DNA of 10,101 nucleotides, from positions 1 through 10,101 of the forward strand of contig CABQAB010000050.1 of assembly GCA_902461985.1 (NCBI GenBank). The letters are read 5' to 3'. Position 1 is the stretch's first letter; every line of letters starts with the position of its first letter. The notes beneath the pieces were generated by a model. The model was not told where the DNA came from. It ran no database searches and saw only the letters and a list, made by a program, of their open reading frames with translations. The translations under genes were made by a program, and so were the position numbers. Below are positions 1 to 4,840 of the stretch, piece by piece. Origin of the DNA: an uncultured Bacteroidales bacterium (GTDB lineage: Bacteria; Bacteroidota; Bacteroidia; Bacteroidales; UBA932).

Positions 1-36
1 AACATTTCAAGACAGTTTCCAAATTGCTCACACAAC

Positions 37-68
37 CAGAAGCAGGACTCTTGCCAGCCCTGCTTCTG
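37..68 (-). terminator. Possible terminator hairpin of the hip operon
   Basis: A perfect 10-bp inverted repeat (CAGAAGCAGG / CCTGCTTCTG) with a 12-nt loop lies 46 nt beyond the stop codon of the hipT-like gene. Its position fits transcript termination or 3'-end protection of the hip mRNA. No T-run follows on the minus strand, so it is not a textbook intrinsic terminator. On the plus strand it could equally serve a gene to the left of the window. Nothing else is visible in positions 1-113. Confidence 0.4.
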
Positions 69-113
69 TTGCATATTTAGCAGTGTGGTGTTTTGTGTAC
101 TTCTGCTGCAAAC

Positions 114-1046
114 TTAATGAACATCGGAAAGTCTTGAAGCGATACTCTGTTTGTACATCTCTTTGTCTTCAGCATCGAGGAAGGACATATCGATTGCTTC
201 GTCGAACTTTGGAATGAGTTTCCGGTATTTTGCCACCATGTTTTCGAAGACCTTTGGAACGATGCCCGAGGTTTCCATTGCCTTGAGGAAGTCTGCTTTC
301 CTTATGCGTTTCTTTTTTGCGTTGAGAGTAAGGGCCAGTTCTTCGTCATCTTTTGGATTGACCAGGGCTATGTTCAATAAGTCGTATGCAGGAGTGAGAC
401 TCCATTTGCCGTTTGGTGCATAGAGGGAGAAGTTCTTCAGGTGCATGTCGTTGTTTCCAACCAACCAGCTGAAGAATACCAGCTCATAGAAATCTGTGAG
501 ATCGAGGAGCGGCGCATAAGAGTATTTCGCTATGACCTTTGCAATCTGCTCGTACGAACTTTTGTATTTGTATTCTGTCTGCCTTTCAGTAAGCTGACAC
601 ATATCCTCCATCGGTATCTTCCCGCCATCTACGGAACGGTCGATTCTCTTGGTCAGATATCCAAGTGTGCCATCCTTGAGACGTATCAAGGTGTGTGGGA
701 CGACTTTAATCTTGGCGATTTCTGCCAGATGCATTGTCAGGTCTTCATTCTCAGGCAGAGTCTTGTATGACTGAGTCTGCGGTTTTAAGATGTAGTCTCC
801 CCAGAGGCCTACGATTGTAAGTCTTTTCGAACCATCGTGTCTGTGGAGGTGAAGAGAGAGTTTTTCCTGAACTCCTGTCAGTGTGGTCTGTGACCGGATA
901 ATCTGAGCAGCCAATGTGTCAAGTTCATCAAGAGAGTAGGGAAGTTCCGGGGCTTCTGCCATTCCGAAGAACTTTTTAGAGCATCCTTTGTGGAAGTCCA
1001 TTTCGCCTTCTGCCAGCTCTTTATAACAATATAGACATTTACTCAT
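114..1046 (-). CDS. hipT: HipT-like Ser/Thr protein kinase toxin (HipA C-terminal domain)
   Basis: This is a HipA-fold kinase (HipA_C) lacking the usual N-terminal subdomain 1, which is encoded separately by the gene just upstream. Known HipA and HipT kinases stop growth by phosphorylating aminoacyl-tRNA synthetases (GltX, TrpS); the target here is unknown. Numbered from the ATG at 1046 (310 aa), the protein has a C4-x2-C7 ... H19-x2-C22 cluster like a zinc knuckle, and a Gly-rich loop TTLTGVQEK at 54-62. The ATP-binding Lys is probably K88 in ILKP. The catalytic loop GNNDMHLKN spans 197-205, with D200 and N205, and the metal-binding Asp is D222 in PAYDLL. All key residues are present, so the kinase looks active. 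An ATG at 1055 would add three residues. I prefer 1046 because homologues I recall begin with M-x-KCLYCY. The 1046 start overlaps the hipS-like stop by 8 nt (ATGAGTAA), implying coupled translation. Confidence 0.9.
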   Translation of the reverse strand: MSKCLYCYKELAEGEMDFHKGCSKKFFGMAEAPELPYSLDELDTLAAQIIRSQTTLTGVQEKLSLHLHRHDGSKRLTIVGLWGDYILKPQTQSYKTLPENEDLTMHLAEIAKIKVVPHTLIRLKDGTLGYLTKRIDRSVDGGKIPMEDMCQLTERQTEYKYKSSYEQIAKVIAKYSYAPLLDLTDFYELVFFSWLVGNNDMHLKNFSLYAPNGKWSLTPAYDLLNIALVNPKDDEELALTLNAKKKRIRKADFLKAMETSGIVPKVFENMVAKYRKLIPKFDEAIDMSFLDAEDKEMYKQSIASRLSDVH

Positions 1047-1371
1047 GGCTTTCATTCTTTATCGGTACAACACTCACTGCACCGATGCAGTCCCTGCAGC
1101 AAAGCATGAGCAAAGACATCCGGTCCAGGTAGCTGATGTCAGTATTCCTCAATGCGACATCAAGGAGCCATCCTTCTGGAATAAGTCCGTCGAAGAATGG
1201 AAACAGGACATTTGAATGATATGGCTTATCAGTCAATGGGAGCGTAAGGCTCACCGGTTCTGCATTCTTGCTTTCAAGGTAATCCATGGTGTAGCAGAAC
1301 TCGTAGCCTCCATCGGTCTCGGTCAGGATTCCTGCCAGGCGGTCCTTGTGGTATACTTCAGCTCTTTTCAT
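1039..1371 (-). CDS. hipS: HipS-like protein (HipA N-terminal subdomain 1)
   Basis: This 110-aa protein matches the Couple_hipA / HipA_N region, encoded as a separate polypeptide between the HTH gene and the kinase gene. It carries the family blocks LTLPLTDKPY (42-51), LFPFFDGLIPEGWLLD (56-71) and DRMSLLMLCCRDCIGAVSV near the C-terminus. In the E. coli O127 HipBST system the equivalent small protein HipS, not HipB, is the main antitoxin and holds the kinase inactive, with a Trp placed against the active site. W68 in PEGW is a candidate equivalent here, which is inference. The start at 1371 gives MKRAEVYHKDRLAG, matching the family N-terminus. An in-frame ATG at 1380 would add three residues. 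The gene overlaps the end of hipB by 14 nt and the start of hipT by 8 nt, so all three are one transcript. Confidence 0.85.
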   Translation of the reverse strand: MKRAEVYHKDRLAGILTETDGGYEFCYTMDYLESKNAEPVSLTLPLTDKPYHSNVLFPFFDGLIPEGWLLDVALRNTDISYLDRMSLLMLCCRDCIGAVSVVPIKNESHE

Positions 1372-1576
1372 TGATCTCATCTGATCTTACGGGGACCAGT
1401 TCGTAACCGAACATGGCGAGCACCTGGTTTACTTTATCCATTCTGAGAGTGGGCTTTCCCTGTTCAAGCTGACGCACGAAATTAAGACCTACGCCACATT
1501 TGAGAGCGAGATCCTCTTGTGTCAGTCCGTATTCTTTGCGGAGTGTTTTGAGTGTTGCAGATAGTATCGATATCAT
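1358..1576 (-). CDS. hipB: HipB-like HTH antitoxin / autorepressor
   Basis: This 72-aa Xre/Cro-family helix-turn-helix protein is the first gene of the hip operon. The HTH runs roughly over residues 8-50: LKTLRKEYGLTQEDLALKC is helices 1-2 and GVGLNFVRQLEQGK holds the recognition helix. A C-terminal stretch, VNQVLAMFGYELVPVR, is typical of HipB and Y4mF-type antitoxins, whose dimers bind operators and recruit the HipA-type kinase. I chose the ATG at 1576 because the open frame extending back to 1657 would run through the -7 box and operators, and its first 27 residues show no family resemblance. The leader from the inferred start site is only about 15 nt. It probably represses its own operon through the dyads at 1581-1681. 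Sequence alone does not show whether it neutralises the kinase or only regulates. Confidence 0.88.
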   Translation of the reverse strand: MISILSATLKTLRKEYGLTQEDLALKCGVGLNFVRQLEQGKPTLRMDKVNQVLAMFGYELVPVRSDEINEKS

Positions 1577-1580
1577 AAAA

Positions 1581-1600
1581 TTACATCTTATCTGATGCAA
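1581..1600. promoter_or_regulatory. Putative HipB operator 1
   Basis: Inverted repeat TTACATC-N6-GATGCAA, six of seven positions symmetric, with a perfect CATC-N6-GATG core. It overlaps the -7 box of the hip promoter. The layout resembles the known E. coli HipB operator (TATCC-N8-GGATA) in being a short dyad with a central spacer, but the sequence differs. Confidence 0.6.
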
Positions 1601-1605
1601 ATATA
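1598..1605 (-). promoter_or_regulatory. -7 box of the hip operon promoter
   Basis: Reading the minus strand, TATATTTG matches the Bacteroidota -7 consensus TAnnTTTG exactly. It sits 22 nt ahead of the chosen hipB ATG. No clear TTTG -33 element is visible at the right distance. The box overlaps the right arm of operator 1, so repressor binding would block polymerase. Confidence 0.6.
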
Positions 1606-1620
1606 ATATATTTAGTGAAA

Positions 1621-1640
1621 TTATATCATATCGGATGTAA
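1621..1640. promoter_or_regulatory. Putative HipB operator 2
   Basis: Inverted repeat TTATATC-N6-GATGTAA, six of seven positions symmetric, exactly 40 bp from operator 1 and sharing its right half-site. It lies about where a -33 element would be on the minus strand. Confidence 0.58.
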
Positions 1641-1661
1641 AAATTTAATTTTACCATCTGA

Positions 1662-1681
1662 TTATATTAGTTCGGATGTAG
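1662..1681. promoter_or_regulatory. Putative HipB operator 3 (weaker)
   Basis: A third copy, 41 bp from operator 2. The right half-site CGGATGTA is nearly identical to that of operator 2, but the left arm (TTATATT) is degenerate. Its register with the other two is the main reason to list it. It would extend a repressor array away from hipB towards the divergent ATPase gene. Confidence 0.4.
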
Positions 1682-1770
1682 TCGTGACCTTCCGTTCAGG
1701 CAAAACCAAGACTCTCGCCCTCCCGGTTCTCCCAAGCATTTTAGTTCAGGCGGACAAACCGGACAGACAG

Positions 1771-1788
1771 GACTCTGAAATAAGAGTC
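1771..1788. other. Small stem-loop in the hip-ATPase intergenic region
   Basis: GACTCT-GAAATA-AGAGTC forms a perfect 6-bp stem with a 6-nt loop, extendable by one G-T pair. It follows a run of GGACA-like words (1751-1771). It lies upstream of the ATPase promoter box and has no T-tract, so it is unlikely to be a terminator. The rest of 1682-1807 shows no gene I can support. Confidence 0.3.
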
Positions 1789-1807
1789 TGCTTTCAACTA
1801 TAATAAT

Positions 1808-1839
1808 TTTATTAGTAATAATGTTATTATATATCTTTG
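1808..1839 (+). promoter_or_regulatory. Promoter of the ATPase gene
   Basis: TATCTTTG at 1832-1839 is an exact TAnnTTTG -7 box. TTTA at 1808-1811, 20 nt upstream, is one base off the TTTG -33 element. Transcription would begin near 1846, giving a leader of about 17 nt before the ATG at 1863 and little room for a ribosome binding site. Confidence 0.6.
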
Positions 1840-1862
1840 CGCTTGGATAAGATTTGAAGATT

Positions 1863-2993
1863 ATGGAGAACAAGCCTTTTATATTCGGTGTTGCCACGTC
1901 GGGCGATAATTTTACCGACCGGGAAAAAGAAACGGAGCGTTTGTTACTGAATTTCCAACATGGTGTCAATACCATACTGATTTCACCTCGTCGTTGGGGC
2001 AAGACTTCGTTGGTGCAAAAAGTGTGTCGTTTGGCGCAATCCGACAAGTTGAAAGTCGTATATCTCGATATTTTCTCGTGCCGCAGTGATAAGGATTTCT
2101 ATGATGCATTTGCGGCTGCTGTGCTCAAACAAACATCTTCCAAGTTGGATGAGTGGCTGGAAAATGCCAAGTTGTTCCTTTCTCGTATCAGTCCCAAAAT
2201 CTCAATGGGCACAGATCCGATGACGGATTTCTCCATTTCACTTGAAATGAATCCCAAGAGCAACGATGTGGATGAGATCTTGCAACTTCCGGAAAAAATA
2301 GCGCAGAAGAAAGGTTGCAATATCGTTGTGTGCATCGACGAATTCCAGCAGATTGCCGAGTTCAAGGATTCCAAGACATTCCAGAAGCGGCTGCGTTCCG
2401 TATGGCAATTGCAAAAATCGGTATCATATTGTCTGTTCGGCAGCAAGAAGCATTTGATGAATGAACTGTTCGAGAAAAAGAGCCTGCCGTTCTATAAATT
2501 CGGCGATGCCATTTATCTGCCTAAAATCGGGACTTCGGATTGGGTAGATTATATATGCGATCGTTTTGAAGCTACAGGCAAGCAGATTTCAATAGAACTG
2601 GCCGAAAAAATATGCCAAACAGTAGATAACCACTCGTCTTACGTGCAGCAGTTGGCGTGGTTGGTATGGATACACACGGACGGAGTTGCTACAGAGCAGG
2701 ATTTCAAGGCGGCATATCAGGATATAATCGACCAGAATACCCCATTGTTCGAGAAGCAGACCGAAAGCCTTACTACTTATCAGATGAATTTCCTGCGAGC
2801 TGTTTTAGATGGGGTTCACAGTGAATTTACCACACAGGTGGTTTTACAAAAATACCAACTCGGCTCGTCTGCAAATGTAAGTATCGTAAAGAGGGCTTTA
2901 GTCAAAAAGGAACTCATAGAGATCGAGAAACGACAAGTTATCATTCCTGACCCAGTGATGAAGGTGTGGCTAAAAAAGGAATTGGGGGTGTAA
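1863..2993 (+). CDS. P-loop ATPase, archaeal-ATPase / STAND-like family
   Basis: This 376-aa cytoplasmic ATPase resembles the ATPase_2 (PF01637) / AAA_14 type found widely in Bacteroidota genomes; the cellular role of most members is unknown. Numbered from the ATG at 1863, it has an N-terminal strand FIFGVATSGDNFTDRE, typical of the family, then Walker A SPRRWGKTS at 41-49. Walker B is IVVCIDEF at 154-161, with adjacent D and E for metal and catalysis. A sensor-like LFGSKKH lies near 191-197, and a C-terminal winged-helix-like region runs from about 303 to 372 and ends in PDPVMKVWLKKEL, a common tail in this family. No transmembrane segment or signal peptide is visible. A TTG at 1854 could add three residues, but ATG is the simpler start. 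Base composition is more AT-rich than in the genes to the right. It diverges from the hip operon and has its own promoter. Function is not assigned. Confidence 0.85.
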   Translation: MENKPFIFGVATSGDNFTDREKETERLLLNFQHGVNTILISPRRWGKTSLVQKVCRLAQSDKLKVVYLDIFSCRSDKDFYDAFAAAVLKQTSSKLDEWLENAKLFLSRISPKISMGTDPMTDFSISLEMNPKSNDVDEILQLPEKIAQKKGCNIVVCIDEFQQIAEFKDSKTFQKRLRSVWQLQKSVSYCLFGSKKHLMNELFEKKSLPFYKFGDAIYLPKIGTSDWVDYICDRFEATGKQISIELAEKICQTVDNHSSYVQQLAWLVWIHTDGVATEQDFKAAYQDIIDQNTPLFEKQTESLTTYQMNFLRAVLDGVHSEFTTQVVLQKYQLGSSANVSIVKRALVKKELIEIEKRQVIIPDPVMKVWLKKELGV

Positions 2994-3024
2994 TATTCTA
3001 TTTCTAAGTTTCATCTTAACTTTT

Positions 3025-3030
3025 GAGGAA
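3025..3030 (+). promoter_or_regulatory. Ribosome binding site of the exonuclease gene
   Basis: GAGGAA sits 3 nt before the ATG at 3034 and is one of the few clear Shine-Dalgarno-like sequences in this window. It supports that start. Just upstream, TAACTTTTG is one base longer than a TAnnTTTG box, so an independent promoter here is uncertain. Confidence 0.45.
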
Positions 3031-3033
3031 ATA

Positions 3034-3528
3034 ATGAAAGATTTTGCAGCAATAGATTTTGAGACGGCGAACAACGAGAGGTCTTCAGTGTGTTCCGTCG
3101 GGGTCGTTGTCGTGAGGGATGGTGAAATTGCCGATTCGTTCTATTCCCTTGTCAAACCGGAGCCGGAATACTACAATTATTGGTGTTCCCAGGTGCACGG
3201 GCTGTGCTGCGAAGATACTGATGATGCCCCGGTTTTCCCTGAGGTGTGGAAACGGATAGAGCCGCTAATCGACGGTCTTCCCCTCGTGGCCCACAACAGC
3301 CGCTTTGACGAGAGCTGCCTCAAAGCAGTTTTCAGGGTCTATCAGATGGATTATCCCGACTACGAGTTCCTCGACACACTCTGTGTCTCCCGCCGCACTT
3401 TCCCGGAGCTGGAGAACCATCAGCTGCACACCGTTGCCGCCGCCTGCGGCTACAACCTTGCTAATCACCACCACGCGCTCGCCGATGCCGAAGCCTGCGC
3501 ATGGATTGCCCGTGAAATCTTTGATTAG
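3034..3528 (+). CDS. DnaQ-fold DEDDh 3'-5' exonuclease
   Basis: This 164-aa stand-alone exonuclease of the DnaQ / RNase T superfamily removes nucleotides from 3' ends using two metal ions. All motifs are present. Exo I is AAIDFETAN with D8 and E10, Exo II is VAHNSRFDESCL with D92, and Exo III is HHALADAEA with H146 and D151 in the H-x4-D pattern that marks the DEDDh branch. The VHGL block at 54-57 is also typical of epsilon-type domains. There is no polymerase, helicase or BRCT extension, so it is a single-domain enzyme involved in either repair/proofreading or RNA trimming; the substrate cannot be read from sequence. It starts 40 nt after the ATPase stop, close enough for read-through. Its composition is closer to the housekeeping genes to the right. 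Confidence 0.9.
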   Translation: MKDFAAIDFETANNERSSVCSVGVVVVRDGEIADSFYSLVKPEPEYYNYWCSQVHGLCCEDTDDAPVFPEVWKRIEPLIDGLPLVAHNSRFDESCLKAVFRVYQMDYPDYEFLDTLCVSRRTFPELENHQLHTVAAACGYNLANHHHALADAEACAWIAREIFD

Positions 3529-3544
3529 TTTTATCCTTGTTTGT

Positions 3545-3575
3545 TTTCTTTTTTGGAACGGAAATGCTAATTTTG
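3545..3575 (+). promoter_or_regulatory. Promoter of the hpt-adk operon
   Basis: TAATTTTG at 3568-3575 is an exact TAnnTTTG -7 box. TTTC at 3545-3548, 19 nt upstream, is one base off the -33 element. A perfect TTTG at 3540-3543 is slightly too far. The inferred start near 3582 leaves a short leader before the hpt ATG at 3596. Confidence 0.6.
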
Positions 3576-3595
3576 CGGTTTTTAGCGGGTTTCGT

Positions 3596-4138
3596 ATGGA
3601 AAAGATTACAGTTTTGGACAAAACTTTCGTTCCTTATATACGGCACGAGGAACTGATGAAATGCATAGACAGGGTCGCAGAGGAAATCAATGCTGATTTC
3701 AGGGGAGCGGAAGACGTGCCGGTGATTCTGTGCATTTTGAACGGTTCCATAATGTTTACCGGGGAGCTGATGCAGAGGCTGGATTTTCCCTGCCAGTTAG
3801 TTTCAACGAAAATGACTTCCTACGTGGGTACGTCCACGACAGGGGAGGTGAAGCAGATGATGCCGCTGACGGCTTCCGTGAAGGGGAGGAGAGTGATTGT
3901 CGCCGAGGATATCATAGATACCGGGCTTACGCTTGTGGCTTTGAAAAAAATACTCATGGACGAGGGCGCGGCCGAGGTCAGAGTCTGCTCCATGCTGTTC
4001 AAGCCTGAGGCCTACAGGGCGGAGGATAAAATCGACTATATCGGAAAATCCATTCCAAACCGCTTTATTTTAGGATTCGGACTGGATTATAATGAACTGG
4101 GCAGGAATCTCCGGGACATATATGTCCTTGAGGACTGA
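3596..4138 (+). CDS. hpt: Hypoxanthine (guanine) phosphoribosyltransferase
   Basis: This 180-aa purine-salvage enzyme transfers the phosphoribosyl group of PRPP to hypoxanthine (and usually guanine), giving IMP or GMP. Visible motifs are the LNGS pyrophosphate loop (48-51), a flexible loop SYVGTSTTG (75-83), the signature PRPP-binding motif VIVAEDIIDTGLTL (100-113), and the purine-site region from K151 through FILGFGLDYNE (157-167). The length is normal. The frame stays open upstream to 3305, but that stretch lies inside the exonuclease gene in another frame. The ATG at 3596 gives the normal family N-terminus and sits just after a promoter box. adk follows 17 nt later, so both are probably co-transcribed and serve purine nucleotide supply. 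Confidence 0.95.
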   Translation: MEKITVLDKTFVPYIRHEELMKCIDRVAEEINADFRGAEDVPVILCILNGSIMFTGELMQRLDFPCQLVSTKMTSYVGTSTTGEVKQMMPLTASVKGRRVIVAEDIIDTGLTLVALKKILMDEGAAEVRVCSMLFKPEAYRAEDKIDYIGKSIPNRFILGFGLDYNELGRNLRDIYVLED

Positions 4139-4155
4139 CCACATAAATTCAAAAC

Positions 4156-4731
4156 ATGAAATACTATATACTTTTCGGGCCTCCGGGAGCGGGAAAAGGC
4201 ACTCAGGCCACTGCAATGACAGAAAAATACGGGCTTAGGCATATTTCTACCGGAGAATTGCTCAGAAAGGAAATCGCCGCCGGGACTGAACTCGGCAGAA
4301 AGGCCCATGACCTGATTGAGGCGGGCTGCCTTGTGCCGGACGAGATGGTAGAGGCTATGATCGAGGCTGAATTCTGTAATAACGAGGGCATTTCCGGCTT
4401 TCTTTTAGACGGTTTCCCGAGGACGCTTGCCCAGGCTGAGGTTCTGGACCGTATGCTGGAGAAGAGAGGCGAGAGGGTCACTTCTGTAGTTTCGCTGATG
4501 ATTCCGGACGAGATGATTTTCGAGAGAATCCGTCACCGGGCAATGATTGAGGGCAGGGAAGACGATGCCAAGGACGAGACCATTGCCACCCGTATCGCCA
4601 CCTACCACAAGAAAACCGAACCTTTAGTCTCATTCTATAAGGAGTCCGGCAGGTATAAGGAAGTCGACGGACGCGGCACAATAGAGGATGTGCGCTCAAA
4701 GGTGTTCGAGTTGCTGGACAATATCGGCTGA
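4156..4731 (+). CDS. adk: Adenylate kinase
   Basis: This 191-aa cytoplasmic enzyme catalyses ATP + AMP = 2 ADP. The P-loop GPPGAGKGTQ is at 8-17. The AMP site includes STGELLR (31-37), and the DGFPRT signature is at 85-90. The lid region around 121-145 is short (EGREDDAKDETIATRI) and has no Cys4 zinc site. This short-lid form of about 190 residues is usual in Bacteroidota, against about 214 residues in E. coli. No residue that I can check is missing. In Bacteroides relatives hpt-adk is, as I recall, followed by obgE. Here it is followed by a REP-like repeat and a convergent gene, so the operon ends at adk. Confidence 0.96.
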   Translation: MKYYILFGPPGAGKGTQATAMTEKYGLRHISTGELLRKEIAAGTELGRKAHDLIEAGCLVPDEMVEAMIEAEFCNNEGISGFLLDGFPRTLAQAEVLDRMLEKRGERVTSVVSLMIPDEMIFERIRHRAMIEGREDDAKDETIATRIATYHKKTEPLVSFYKESGRYKEVDGRGTIEDVRSKVFELLDNIG

Positions 4732-4747
4732 TGGCTCCAATCGCAAT

Positions 4748-4809
4748 AGAGATCTCTCCATTCGCTGCGCTCAGTCGAGATGACAAAGAGCGCTCAGCCG
4801 GGATGACAA
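4748..4809. repeat. REP-like intergenic repeat element
   Basis: Located between the convergent adk and transglycosylase genes. It contains the palindrome AGAGATCTCT (4748-4757), then two 20-mers, GCGCTCAGTCGAGATGACAA (4767-4786) and GCGCTCAGCCGGGATGACAA (4790-4809), differing at two positions and repeating with a 23-nt period. GAGCGCTC at 4788-4795 is a further palindrome, and GCGCTC/GAGCGC can form a stem. Its reverse complement (GTCATC-y-CGrCTGAGCGC ... GAGAGATCTC) resembles REP-like sequences commonly seen after genes in Bacteroidota. The family assignment is from memory. Confidence 0.65.
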
Positions 4810-4840
4810 TGACTTTTGGGACTTCAGGGGACTTGTGCGG

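Noticed and set aside
1577..1657. N-terminal extension of hipB by 27 codons
   Set aside because: The extension would be translated from DNA upstream of and across the -7 box and operators, and its residues do not resemble HipB-family starts.
1615..1803. A 62-codon open frame on the plus strand between hipB and the ATPase gene
   Set aside because: It runs through the operator array and the stem-loop, shows no recognisable motif, and has no ribosome binding site.
3305..3595. 97-codon N-terminal extension of hpt
   Set aside because: It overlaps the exonuclease gene in another frame, is low in family resemblance, and the hpt promoter box lies inside it.
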